A DNA stretch of 64,000 bases from Polytrichum commune. Taxonomy: Eukaryota > Streptophyta > Polytrichopsida > Polytrichales > Polytrichaceae. The notes below the pieces were generated by a model. The model had not been told where the DNA came from and ran no database searches. It was given only the letters and a program-made list of their open reading frames with translations. Position 1 is the first letter of the stretch. The number at the start of each line of letters is the position of its first letter. Position numbers and translations under genes: made by a program. Below are positions 24,431-35,721 of the stretch, piece by piece. The stretch lies in NCBI GenBank assembly GCA_950295325.1, contig OX485807.1, positions 9,205,001-9,269,000 on the forward strand, read 5' to 3'.

Positions 24431-25430
24431 TCACCATAATTGATCAGACCTATATGATCATTTAGTAAGATGAAGAATCTTTATTTTGACAAAGATTATG
24501 GCCCAAGGGCAAGGGACTTGTTCCTGAGACATCCAAAGGTCAAGAATGAATGGGTCGTAAGAAAGTTCACGCCATGCCTCTTCATACTGAATCCCATACA
24601 TTCCGTCAACTCCAAATGCCCAAATATACGACCAAACCATTGGCAATCAACTTAGTGAACCATGAAATAGTATGCAACCTAGACGTACCTTTTTGTTTAG
24701 CTCACTTGAAACCGCCTTTAGCTTTCAAGACTTTGAATTAAGCTAATCCAAGTTCAATTTAAGACGAATTGACAACAAATCTACAGGGGATCAAGTTTAT
24801 TGTTGGGTGGATGCCATTGAGAGGTGCTTTCATACGTAGTAATTCATTATTTCTATTTTATTTGTCCCAACAATCATTACATATTAGGGAACGAACTATG
24901 ATGTAGGGTCCATTCATTGCCGAGTGGCATAGCAACAAGGCGGAAACCGATCCCTCGTTTGAGCTGGTAATTGGTTCCGAAACACCTAGTTTTTGGAGCC
25001 TTGATGCTCTCACAACGACCGGTTCGGCAAACTAGAAAGGAGATTGAATAAGCAGATAATCGCAAGAGTGCTTTGCCCTATTATTATCCTACACACATGA
25101 CTATTTTTGATTGACGGTCCAACCAAGCCCAAACTTTGGCTCACTTTAGACATCACTTGAAATTAACAGCCATTTGCAATTGGGCCTCACTTGAAAAACG
25201 AGTTGTTACCACTAACAATTCCGAATCGCATTGCATACGTGGTTGGTTATGATTCACTACCAAACTCTGGACCCGTTTCGGAGACCACCACTAGATCACT
25301 TCCCACAAGGCATGACCAACAAATATGAGCTAGAATCTACGTCGAGATGGACCGCCAAAAATGTGACACGTCACCAACACGGCTCCAGTAACCAACTACG
25401 TTGGTCAAAAGGGTGAACCTCCAAAATGTG
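24431..25430. other. Intergenic stretch without recognisable gene
   Basis: AT-rich DNA with short frames and no domain, RNA gene or clear mobile element. Base composition becomes richer in GC towards 25430, at the approach to the profilin promoter. Confidence 0.4.
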
Positions 25431-25454
25431 GATCCCAAAGCTTGTGCTCGTGCT

Positions 25455-25512
25455 CCGGTGATACCCGGATGCGACGCCTCATACCCGGGTCGCGGCACGC
25501 GGTACCCGGAGC
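25455..25512. promoter_or_regulatory. Triple TACCCGG motif upstream of profilin
   Basis: TACCCGG occurs three times at about 25461, 25482 and 25502 within a GC-rich patch, about 850-890 bp before the profilin ATG. The patch also has dyad symmetry (GCTCCGG ... CCGGAGC). It may be a core promoter or CpG-rich start region with an intron in the 5' leader; no binding protein is inferred. Confidence 0.3.
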
Positions 25513-26353
25513 CCGTCAGATGCTACCCCTCCCTCCCGTCATTTGAACCCTACGAGAGGGGCCCTGCCCAGCGCACCACCTTCGCTTACATTCTACGTGC
25601 CTCCCATTCCTCCATCGTCCTTCCTTCCTTCCGCTCCGTGCTCCTCAATCCCCCGCTGTACGCATCCGCCCATCCTTTTTTTCGCTCCATTTGTGTGCTG
25701 TGTGCTCAATCTGGCAATTAGCTGCCTGTCTCCGCCCTCACTGTCCTGGAATTTGGAAGTTTCTTCCGTCCTTTGTAGCGTTGGAGGTGATCGGGATATT
25801 GCGTGCTCAGCTTGTGGTTTGTCGGTTATTGCATTCGTTTTCACATCAACCGTTGCATCGAAGCTTTTGTACTTGTTTCGCGACTTGATACTGTTCGCTG
25901 TCCTGTTTGTAGTTTTTTGTGATCAGATTTAGGTTTCTGTTGTGCATTAGGAACGGCTGGGGAAGCACGTGTCTCCTGTAGCGTCGGATGAGGTTTTGGT
26001 GTATTGGAGTTTTGTTTTTTCTGGTGTCTAGGCTTGATGACATCCGCGAATCGCCTCATTCAGTTGCGACTGTGGCGGTGGAATACGTTACATTGTACTG
26101 TAGCAGGATCTGGGGCTATGTGCCTTCAGGCGTGCGACGAGTAGGCGGTCTTCTGTGTGCGAATATTTTTTGTGGATTTGGAGATCCGTAAAGCTTGAGT
26201 AAAAAAACTGGCAGTGTGAGTTTTGGTCTAGGTTTTTGGTGAGTGGTTTTGATGTGGTTGAATGTGAGATGGTGTTGATGTTTTGATTTTTGTGCAGATT
26301 GTTTTGTGCCTTCCAATCGAAGAGTAATTCAGTCGTAGCTCAAATCGGCAGCT

Positions 26354-27332
26354 ATGTCGTGGCAAGCGTACATCGATGACCACTTGATGTACGAGATCTC
26401 CCCAGGCCACCATCTGACTTCGGCCGCCATCATCGGGACTGATGGCAACGTGTGGGCTCAGAGCCCTCAATTTCCACAGGTTTAAATTCCTATCCCGAAC
26501 CCTAATGGTGAGATATCAATCATCGAAAGAAGAATACGTCGTGCATTGTGAAACTTGCCAGCATGTTCCCCGCACCCGAGTTTACAGCTTGTTAGATGGT
26601 GTTGTGGATAAGTTCTGGTGGACACGTGGTCATGCATTGATTAGTTCGATATGTTCCGCGCAAGGGCTGATGTAATGTCTACATGCACGTTGTCTCCATC
26701 ACACCTTGGTGGTTTGTCGTTGGGTTCCTGTCCTGCTATGAGGAATTCTTGTTTTAGCTGTTTATATGGATGATCTGATTGTGTCCTACTGTTTACACTT
26801 GTAGTCGAATTTTTCTGTAAAAGAATCTCAAGCATATCTCGAATCCGCTTTCTGCACCTTTCTGGTAAGTAGGTGATGTATGGCAATGATTTGGTTTGAA
26901 TGTACTGAACGATGATCAAAACTGTGCAGCTGAGCGCAACAGAAGTTGCCAATATTGTAAATGGATTTGAAGAAAACAGCATGCTTCCACAAAACGGTCT
27001 GTTTATCGGGGGAGCAAAATATATGGTTCTCCAGGGAGATCAAGGCATTGTGATCCGCGGAAAGAAGGTGACAATAACTTCCATTTTTTTTAACAATATT
27101 TTGAAGCGATTTGAAATAAGCCGATATATTCTGAATCTCTCGTATTTTGTGTATGCTTATCTAGCTGAAGTTTAACCCCAATTCATGGACGTAACAGGGT
27201 CAAGGGGGTACGACTATCAGGAAGACAGTGAGCGCTCTTGTTATTGGAATTTATGACGATCCATGCACTCCCGGAGAATGCAACATTGCAGTTGAGAAGC
27301 TTGGCGAGTACCTACATGAAAATGGTTACTAA
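26354..27332 (+). CDS. Profilin, three exons
   Basis: Exons 26354-26479, 26930-27067 and 27198-27332 join in phase 0 to 132 residues, the usual plant profilin length. The N-terminus [12 protein letters not shown] has the Trp3 and Tyr6 of the poly-proline site. [38 protein letters not shown] and the C-terminal helix with [11 protein letters not shown] are all canonical. Profilin binds monomeric actin, proline-rich formins and phosphoinositides in the cytosol and controls filament assembly, important for tip growth. The two-intron layout is the normal plant one. The C-terminal half ([11 protein letters not shown]) differs from the usual flowering-plant form (YDEPMTPGQCN), supporting a non-flowering host. 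The region 25450-26353 probably holds the promoter and an untranslated leader, perhaps with an intron. No defects are seen. Confidence 0.96.
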
Positions 27333-28970
27333 TTGTAGTTCTTTATTGTTTTTTCTCTATACTTGTGCCTCATGTCGGCCGAGGGGGTTTCAGCTGTTTT
27401 GTGATTGGACTAGGATCGTCATCTCCGAATTACTTTTTGATTTGGAAGGAAGAGGTCGCCACCATCAGTACCTATTTGCAAGACAAGGAAATAGGGGAAT
27501 ACTGTGAATGTGGGGGTCTTGCTCATATCACTTATGACATTTCCTAAGCTGAGGCCCATGTTCCCGTACTGGTGAAACAATTAATTTGTTCTTCTTGTAT
27601 CATCGGAGCAGAAGAGAATATATTCTTCGAAGGGGTTTCTCAGTTACGAAACTACTTAGGTGGGGATGGCAGAAGTCAGCGGCTGTTAGACATATTTTAC
27701 ATGTTTTGTGCTGTTGGGTATCAGGAAATTATTGTGACGGAGTTGAAAGTGCGACTTCATTGGTGTGAAAGGTTTCTTGACGGAGCAGTAAATATGTGAC
27801 GAAGTGAAATAGTTATTCTAAAGTGCTTTGCAACCTTCAGTGGGTTTTGAATGCGTTGGCTTATGCTACTATATGAGTGGATTGCTGGAATAAATTTCTA
27901 GGTCTTCAGTCCACTTGCGAATATTCGGTCTTCCTTCCATGTTGAATTGTCAGGTAGATCTGCAGATGTTGTTTTACTGGATTTTGTGATATATGCGGTG
28001 AATATCGTTGTGCACAAGTGAGACGACTTGGAGTAAATTGTTGTGTTTGTTGTGGATGGTGATGATTGTATTATGTGAGCGAACCGGTTTTTCTTGACAT
28101 GTTGTCTATGGCTCTTTATTTCTTTACAATCTGCATCCAACCTGGCTCCACGTATCCTTAGCCTTGTATTGATCCCATGTGAAATGGCTTTATTTTTGGT
28201 CAGATGAATTCAAAAATTTAGTCAGGCTCTATTTCATCAATGCGTAAAGTGCAATATGGATTGATTTGGTTTGTGCATTTTGAACAAGACAACAAGACAG
28301 TTGTTGGTTTGACCTATTTTCTTTGAAACATGTGAACATGATTTTCAGAATCAATATGTGAATCCAGGTTTGTGACTACCAAAAAGATGAGGTGGATAGC
28401 TTCTGTGTCCTGACCAGCCACCGAACTTGGAGAGTGCTGGAAAGAATGCGATTGTTATAGGAGGTTGTTCAATTGGACTTTCAATTCAATTGAGTTACGG
28501 ATATGCTGTTCCTTGTTGCGTCGTCGCTAATCTGATTGCGGCACCTAAATTTTATCCCAAGTGTCAACGAGTGAGTGCAATGGTGCATGACTTTTTTACA
28601 TATGTATAAATATATATGTTTTTAAAATCTCTTTTCAAAGGCATTCTTCCCAACCCGCTTTTACATACTTCTAGCATGCTTTCACTTCAGGGTCAACCAC
28701 TCTTAAAGAGAGTTGGGTTGAAGGTCTTTGACAAGCCCGAGGTTGAGTGAGGGAGCCCGGCCGACCTTGTTTTATTATCTTGCTCCTCTTTTACTACACA
28801 TTACTTACACATATATGGTTAATTTATGTGTTGAACTTCAATTAGTGCAGGTGCTTTCTAATCAATAGTTTACACGTGATTAGAGTAGATTGAGCCATTT
28901 TGGTGGAAGGGTGTCATCATTGCAAGTCCTTCAGGACATTGACTTGTGATGCTCGTTGTTTTTTCAATGC
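27333..28970. other. Profilin 3' flank and intergenic DNA
   Basis: 3' UTR followed by AT-rich intergenic sequence. Short frames (for example 28427-28609 plus) carry no recognisable domain. Confidence 0.4.
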
Positions 28971-29102
28971 CATGTTCCCATTGAGATTACATGAGTGTAC
29001 AAGATTGAAGTCCTCACATGCATTTCAAATTGAATGTCACCAAGACAAACATTAAGTTTTGGTAGAGCCCTAATTACAATTCACCACTAACCATTTAAGG
29101 TG

Positions 29103-30184
29103 CAGGATTTGGGAGATTTTTGAGCTCAACCAGCTAAAATCCGCCCCTTCACAACTTCTACCGGTTTTTTCAGGATTTGACCGGTTGCAAACTTGTTGCC
29201 ATTAATTTGGACTGGCCAATATCCCATGGTCTTTTTCAAGTGTTGGCTAATTTCCTCTTCATTGTAATGATAACCGGCCAAAAACTTGGGCATTGATAAG
29301 TAAGTTGGTTTTCCAATGTAGCAAAATCATATTTACAAACAACATACACCATTCAACAACGTCCAAAGAACACATCAACATACAACAATAATATGTAATG
29401 ATATCAACATCCAACAACAATGATATTCAATTCATTACATACAAGAAACAACAACAATGATCAACAATTTATCCATAGCAGGATTTGAACCTAAAATAAC
29501 CCATCAATTGGTTGATGGCCGTGGATTTTCTCTTCTATCATACCTAGGTCTTAAAACCTCATATTAGATTTGAGACCACAACATGATAAAAGAGTAACCT
29601 AACATACCATACTATATACAAAAATGAAATTCATCAACTATTATAGTCAAAATCAACAATATCATCTTCACCTTCAAGAGGAAAACGCCCTAAAAGGTAT
29701 CTCTATGGATGTGAAAACAACCATCTGAACTTTGTAGAGTTCCTCCATAAAGCTATGGCTTTCATTAGTATGTTATCAAGATCACCACGAAGATCTTCCA
29801 TAAACACACTCATAATACATTCTAAACGCTAGCTATCAACAATGAAATGCAATAACGAAGCAAAAGCTTCGCATGTCCGCCATTTACCAAATTGCTACAA
29901 GCCTACAACGAACACATAACCTACACCCTTGAACCAAATGATATCTGGCCCTAGATGAATCAAACCGGATGAAATCTGCTTATTTTATAATTCATCCGGG
30001 TAAAAATCCTCCTCCTCAAAATGGTTGCCGGTTGAAATCCGGTTTTTTTTAAAATTAATTAATTTTAATTTTAATTTTTAAAGCATTGGTTTCACATCCT
30101 CCACTTTCTCAATTCAACCGGACTTTTCACAAAAACAACTGGCCGCCATTACACTAAATACCGGTTCTTTCCGAACATTGCTTA
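29103..30184. mobile_element. hAT-like insertion with 8-bp target duplication
   Basis: TTAAGGTG is present on both sides (29095-29102 and 30185-30192) but only once at the matching site in the opposite foldback arm, which proves an insertion. The left end starts CAGG, and several CCGGTT/AACCGG motifs cluster near both ends, as in hAT subterminal regions. The terminal inverted repeat itself is poor (right end, inverted, TAAGCAATG), so the superfamily is inferred mainly from the 8-bp duplication. No transposase is seen. Confidence 0.65.
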
Positions 30185-30424
30185 TTAAGGTGTTACTTTT
30201 AAAGTTTTGGTAGCATGTTGAAAAATTAATGTCAAATGCTACGAGTGTATAGTCATCTACACACATTGACTATTACACTTGCTCAGAGTAATGTCCAAAG
30301 TGTGTGAGTAGACTAAAGTGTGGAAAGACCCAATGGAGTGTCGGTTGCACACCTCGAGAAGTGTTTCCAATTCCACATTGTAGACATGCTTAACCCTTGA
30401 TTGCCCCGGGGTCCGTCCCATATA

Positions 30425-31624
30425 CAGTCTAACCTTGATAATATCACACCATCCGTTTCACCATAAAGTGTGATATAAACAAGGTGTGACATATTTGATA
30501 ATGTCACATTTTGAAGATTTGTGCATAATGTGATATTATCAAAAAAAAAAAGGTAGAAAATCAAAATGAAATTACAATGTAAAAAAAAAAAAAAAACAAA
30601 CACAAGACTTCAATGTTTTTGAATGTAAAATATAATTCAAAATTGTGAATAACAACATGAGCACATCACAATGTGTCATTGAGATCAGCCAATCACTAGC
30701 TTCCAATGTAGCAACAACAACAAAAACAACAACACAACGAAGAACACTTGCACTGCATGAAGAAACACAAGCCTATGATAGAAAGTGTGCATTTAAATTC
30801 CAAATGAACAATGGTTCATTATATACAAGTGAGCTCGACCATGAGCTTGACTAACCTACCTAGGAGATTGTTTCTACTTATGAGCTTGACTAACCTACCT
30901 AGAAGACTGTTTCTACTTATGAGCTTGACTAACCTACCTAGAAGATTGTTTCTACTTATGAGCTTGACTAACTAATCTAGAAGATTGTTCCTAATTGAAT
31001 GCCCACTTAGGATGAGCGGCTAACACTTATGATCTTACTAGATTCTCCTATGCGACTATTGACTATAGAAACAGTGAAGACCGTGCCACATATCTTGAGA
31101 TTTCTACATTGCAAACCAATTGAACTAATTTAGCTTAAGTCGACACTACTCTGTACCAGCTCAGCTAAACCGTAGAACTTAACATCCTAAATTACTTCAC
31201 ACAAGCTGAAACCCTCAAAGACACATAGGTGAACACATGTGACGGAAGGTGGGGTGCATAGAGGCCAAGAAGTCTTGGCAGCGCCGTCAAAGACAACACC
31301 TTTGAGTGCCGTGTATAGACAACACCGTTCAGGGTTGGTGCACAGAGGCGGCTCATGACCCTTTGAATAACATTGCATTTATCACAGGGGTGGCTCATGA
31401 CCCTTTTGGCTACTACAATATGTCCATCCAACCATCACATACAATCCATCCATATTTGATATTATCACATTTACACTACGGATTTTGGAAAAAAATAGTG
31501 ACATTAACAAGGGTGATAGGGATAATAACGAGGGAGTTTTACACTAAGAAAATCGGTTTCAAACTTTTAGGTGACAGTATCAAGGTGTCCCATTAACAAG
31601 GGTGACATTATCAAGGTTAGACTG
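30425..31624. mobile_element. Non-autonomous pogo/Tigger-like element
   Basis: It starts CAGTCTAACCTTGATAAT and ends with the inverted ATTATCAAGGTTAGACTG, and TA flanks both sides (30423-30424 and 31625-31626). It sits in the hinge of the foldback. The interior is AT-rich with short frames, and includes a 39-bp tandem repeat and a repeated GGCTCATGACCCTTT. No DDE transposase is recognisable, so it is a deletion derivative or a composite. Confidence 0.78.
30841..30996. repeat. 39-bp tandem repeat, four copies
   Basis: Units begin ATGAGCTTGACTAAC at 30841, 30880, 30919 and 30958. Copies 1-3 are nearly identical and copy 4 is more diverged. It lies inside the pogo-like element. Confidence 0.9.
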
Positions 31625-31838
31625 TATGTCTACAATGTGGAATTGGAAACACTTCTCGAGGCGTGCAGCCGACACTCCATTGGGTCTTTCCACACTTTAG
31701 TCTACTCACACGCTTTGAACATTACTCTGAGCAAGTGTAATAGTCAATGTGTGTAGAAGACTATACACTCGTAGCATTTGACATCAATTTTTGAACATGC
31801 TACCAAAACTTTAAAAGCAACACCTTAAATGGTTATTA

Positions 31839-33089
31839 GAGCATCGCCAATAGGCACCCATCGAATGCACCCGTCAAAGGCCATTTGAAGGGCCCCTAGG
31901 GCACTGTGGGCGAGTGGCGTGGGGAGGTGCCGGGCAATAGCTTCAATGCAACACCCGTCATGCAGTCCCGGTACCCATTCTCGCGGCCATGGTGGCGTCG
32001 CATGCCGGACACGGTGGGGTAGCCACAGAGGCATGGGCGAGCTCCCATAGAGTAGTCACACTAATGCAGACCTTGGAAAACTCACCAATTAATTAAACTA
32101 TTAGTTAACTAGTCGACTTTCATAACTATGGTTGTTCATAATTTGACATGCCAACAAATGTAGTTAACTATAGTTGTTTTAAATTCAGTTTGCCAAAAAC
32201 TCTAGTTAAGCCTAGTTATATTTAGTTAGCTAAAGTTGAGCACGACATGTTCACGGAATTCTATTGTAATGTTGTAGTGTCACTAGTGTGTTATTTGTGT
32301 TGGTGGTGTACATGGAGATTGTTCCAGAGCCCAACACTATGACGTATAACATTGAGCCCAATTTATTGTAATGGTCGTATAAAGGCGTTTCTTGATGATC
32401 CTTAGTGGCCTGAGCATCTTAAAGACCCTCAATTGAAGCAAATCAAGAGGCAAAGTGCTTCGAATATATAATAATACTTGGAATTTTTCTAGTTAACTAT
32501 AGTTGTTCGTCAAATCGGCTTGAATTTTTTCTAGTTAACTATAGTTGTTCCCTAAAATGTATTGAAAAAAAATCTAGTTAACTATAGTTATTTTGGCAAT
32601 TCTCCAAGGTCTACACTAATGTGACTAATGCCTTGTGAGGGCGTTAGTCACATTAGTCATCGGGCACTAATGTGACTAATGTGACTAATGTGATTGTGAT
32701 TAAGAGCGAAGATGGGAAAAAAAAAACCAACATAAAGATACGAAACGAAAAGAAAAAAATCACGCCAACATGAAGACACGAAACGGAGACCAAACAATCA
32801 AGCCATCATCCAAACACAAAACAAAGACCAAAAAATGAAGCCCAACATCAAGACACAAAACAAACACCAAAAAGAATCCTTGCCCTTCCCGCCTCTACAA
32901 TTGCCATCCTGGGCGTTGACTGCGTCTAGCGGGAGGAACAAAGCTCACGGCAAAGGGACAAAACTTGCCGAGACCGGGAGGTATTTGGCAAGACGCGGGA
33001 GACTAACAAGAGTCTTCCCGAGCCCGTTGAGGAACACCAAAATTGCCACGCCCGCCAAGCGCCATTTGGCGGGCACGTTGCGGATGCTC
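31839..33089. mobile_element. PIF/Harbinger-like element with TTA duplication
   Basis: It begins GAGCATCGCCAATAGGCACCC and ends with inverted GAGCATCCGCAACGTGCCCGCC, with TTA on both sides (31836-31838 and 33090-33092). The opposite foldback arm reads through this point without interruption. TTA duplication and GAGCATC termini are the mark of Tourist/PIF-Harbinger elements. No transposase is seen in its 1,251 bp; part of the interior is taken by another element at about 32053-32627. Confidence 0.78.
32053..32627. mobile_element. Inner inverted-repeat element with AGTTAACTATAGTT motifs
   Basis: Left TAGTCACACTAATGCAGACC and inverted right TAGTCACATTAGTGTAGACC agree at 17 of 20 positions. If the outermost TA is the target duplication, the element proper is 32055-32625. 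AGTTAACTATAGTTG-type motifs recur near both ends as subterminal repeats. It lies wholly inside the Harbinger-like element. The superfamily is uncertain. Confidence 0.55.
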
Positions 33090-33213
33090 TTAGTGGTGAA
33101 TTGTAATCAGGACTCTGCCGAAAATAAATGTTGCTTTTGGTGACATGTATTCAATTTGAAATGCATGTGAGGACTTCAATCTTGTACACTCACGCGATCT
33201 CAATGGGAACATG

Positions 33214-34559
33214 TTGTAGGTTCATTCGGTTGTGCTCTTGACTGTGAGAATCATCTAATTTTTTTAGTTTTTAAAGGTAATCACACCAAATTGCAACACT
33301 TTAGGCATGCAACACAATGTTTATCATTTGAAAGTTCTATTTATGTGTTGTTGTTGTTTTGTTATAGATCAACGTTAATTTATGTCAATGTTCCAATATT
33401 ACGATTAATGATATAATTTACAAATAAAATAGAGTTTATAAGATAAGTTCATGATGTATATTTTATTTACCTACAAGGTCTTGAAAAATACCTGTCATTT
33501 TTATCTACTAATAGGGTGCCAATTAATCAAGAAATTTAAAGGAATTATCCATCTTTCAATGACCCTTGACCGCACGTGGTTTATAAAAGTATGTAGCCAA
33601 TGACCTCCCTGTGAAATACACCAACATACTTAGTTATTTAATTATTTATTTATTAGAAGTATAACAAGTCATTTGTAATCGAAGTATTCATTCATTTGTA
33701 AAATGAATGGAGAACCAAATTTTAAACCAGATTTGATTGATTCTTTGACCACTACATTGTCATCCACAAATCCCTAAATTCACATCCACAGATAACAAGG
33801 GAGATAAGCAACATCATACTAGAAAATGCGGCGCAACAAGAAAAAAGGGATCCTATTTAGATTTTCTAAGAAAACACTCTAACTCTATTTGAAAAATTAG
33901 AGGTATTGGAAATTTGATTGGAGAATATGAAAGAAATAGACTCCATGGATATCCATCAAATATGTGATTACCCATGAAACATCCCATGAATATGTGCATT
34001 GTATAACACGCCCTTTGAAAACACCACTTTATTGCAGGTGGTTCATATCTTGAAAAGGAAAAACCCCCCTATGACCGATAGTTTGTTATTGATTCAACCA
34101 ATGACAAAATGTTGACGATGGCCATGTTATGATGGTAATCACAAGAAAACATGTGGCTATCTACATGTCCATCATCATGTTCATTTCCACACTCCATGAA
34201 TACTAATGAATCCCTATAGTCTAGTGCCTATGCTAAGTTAAGGCAATCACACAAGCACCTTACATTCTACCATAGCCCTCTTCCAGCTCTGGGATACTTG
34301 GGGATGGAGAGAGGGGATTATCGTATACGAGTGTACCTCTCATTCATCCAACATTTGACAACCCTAAAATAGTAGGCATCCCGGAGGTTACTTTTTAAAG
34401 TCGATTTGACACTAGAACTAGCTTTAAAGACCCCAAATGCGACTACTCAATATCGTTTGAGAAAGAATCAACCATACTTTCCTCCCCGAATGAGCACTTC
34501 ATTTTGATCATCAAACTCCTCTCAAGAATTCAACAGGAAAATTTTGTAGTACCTACAAC
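33214..34559. other. AT-rich intergenic stretch
   Basis: No gene or clear mobile element is recognised between the transposon nest and the next MITE. Confidence 0.4.
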
Positions 34560-34564
34560 TAAAG

Positions 34565-35590
34565 GTCGTGTTTAGTGTCACCAACTCTATTTGTCTTGCT
34601 CAATACTAATTGTAAACCGCCCGTGTAGTGTCACCCACACTAAATGTAGACCTAACATTATTTGTCATTCCTTGTGAAAAAAGTTGAGCATTATAGATTC
34701 ACGGTGGTGCAATGAATGTCACTTACTAAGTGAAATTTTCATCCAGATTTCCATTCTCCATGACAATATATCATTATAGAAGTGTTAGGATGCAGAATAT
34801 TACAACACTGAAATTGGATGAACTAGACGTAAGTTGGGGATGCCAATACAGTAATCTCTCGCATAAGTACGCACCCGTTTAAATATGCATCCCAGTTGAG
34901 TGTGCAAATTTTTTGACAAAAATTGGGGTTCATGTTATTGTTTGAACATGTCATGTAGAGTCATTTGCCGTGAATGCATGAATTTTTTATGTTTGACAGT
35001 CATTGTTAGTTTGTTAGTGTTTCGTTGAAACGTCTCAAATGATCGTCACAGTGCATCATACATTTGTTCAGCTTCCGTTTGAACATTGGAGCAAAGCAAT
35101 TGGTCGTCGACATCAAGGACAGTAGAGCTTCAAAGCCTTTGAAGTTGGTAGCACTTTCAAAATCAGCAAATGTCTAGATAGGTTGGATTTCGTCATCTGT
35201 AGGTGGTTCTTCTTCAATTCGCATCATTCCCATAACTTTCCAGATCGCGCCTTCACTGACTTCATAGTCTCGCCCCGGCACCCGTTTGCTCGGCGCATTT
35301 GGCTTGCTCAACTTTGCAATGATTTCACATCGTTGGGCTTCGGTCAAGTAGGATGTCTCAAGTTTCATCCGTTCCCCTTTGCAATTCATCGAATCAAAGG
35401 GTGTAGAAAGCGATATAACTAAAGTACGCACTTACCAATTAAGTGGGCACCAACGGCTCCAGTTCAAAGTACATACTTAAGCGGGAATACTGTACTTGTA
35501 AACTCATTCATAAGAAGTGTCATCAAGACAGTTACCACAATGGCATGAAATACCATACGACACTAACTACACTAAATTTAGTGTAGTAAG
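34565..35590. mobile_element. MITE family M1, copy split by a pogo-like insertion
   Basis: The left part (TTTAGTGTCACCAACTC ... TTGTCTTGCTCAATACTAA ... CATTCCTTGT) and right part (TCATAAGAAGTGTCATC ... TACCATACGACACTAA ... ACTACACTAAAT) match the other M1 copies at 43090, 52080 and 54545. The two parts are separated by the element at 34849-35492. The right end includes the 22-bp palindrome made of ACTACACTAAA and its inverse (35567-35588). Confidence 0.75.
34849..35492 (-). mobile_element. pogo/Tigger-like element with remnant of a DNA-binding domain
   Basis: Termini CAGTAATCTCTCGCATAAGTA and inverted CAGTATTCCCGCTTAAGTA are flanked by TA (34847-34848 and 35493-35494). The minus strand at 35174-35431 encodes a helix-turn-helix-like piece (LTEAQRCEIIAKLSK and VPGRDYEVSEGAIWKV) resembling the N-terminal CENP-B/psq domain of pogo transposases. 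The catalytic DDE part is missing. Other M1 copies lack this 644-bp insert, so it is a later insertion. Confidence 0.75.
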
Positions 35591-35721
35591 ATTAGGGTGG
35601 CCATCTAAATGAACCACATGATCTCACATTGGGATGTCCCCTTTTATCTTTTGGATGTTCAACATTACCTACTCAAGTCTGCATTCTGTGTTCCGTTGTG
35701 ATTGGTGGTCGTGCACCGTTT

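Larger units (their letters stand above)
28971..33213. mobile_element. Long-armed foldback element interrupted by nested insertions
   Basis: The left arm is 28971-29102 plus 30193-30424; the right arm is 31627-31835 plus 33093-33213. Read inverted, the arms agree nearly base for base: both begin CATGTTCCCATTGAGAT, pass through TTACAATTCACCACTAACC and ATTTAAGGTGTT, and reach CCAATTCCACATTGTAGACA near the hinge. Without its insertions the element would be a palindrome of about 0.75 kb with a short hinge of about 35-40 bases. No coding capacity of its own is visible and no clear flanking target duplication is found. Confidence 0.82.

Noticed and set aside
25401-25932. Plus-strand frames upstream of profilin
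   Set aside because: Low-complexity Pro/Ser-rich translation of a GC-rich promoter or leader; no domain and no splice link to the profilin start.
30841-30996. Regular direct repeats that might suggest a CRISPR-like array
   Set aside because: The units are contiguous without unique spacers and lie in a plant transposon.
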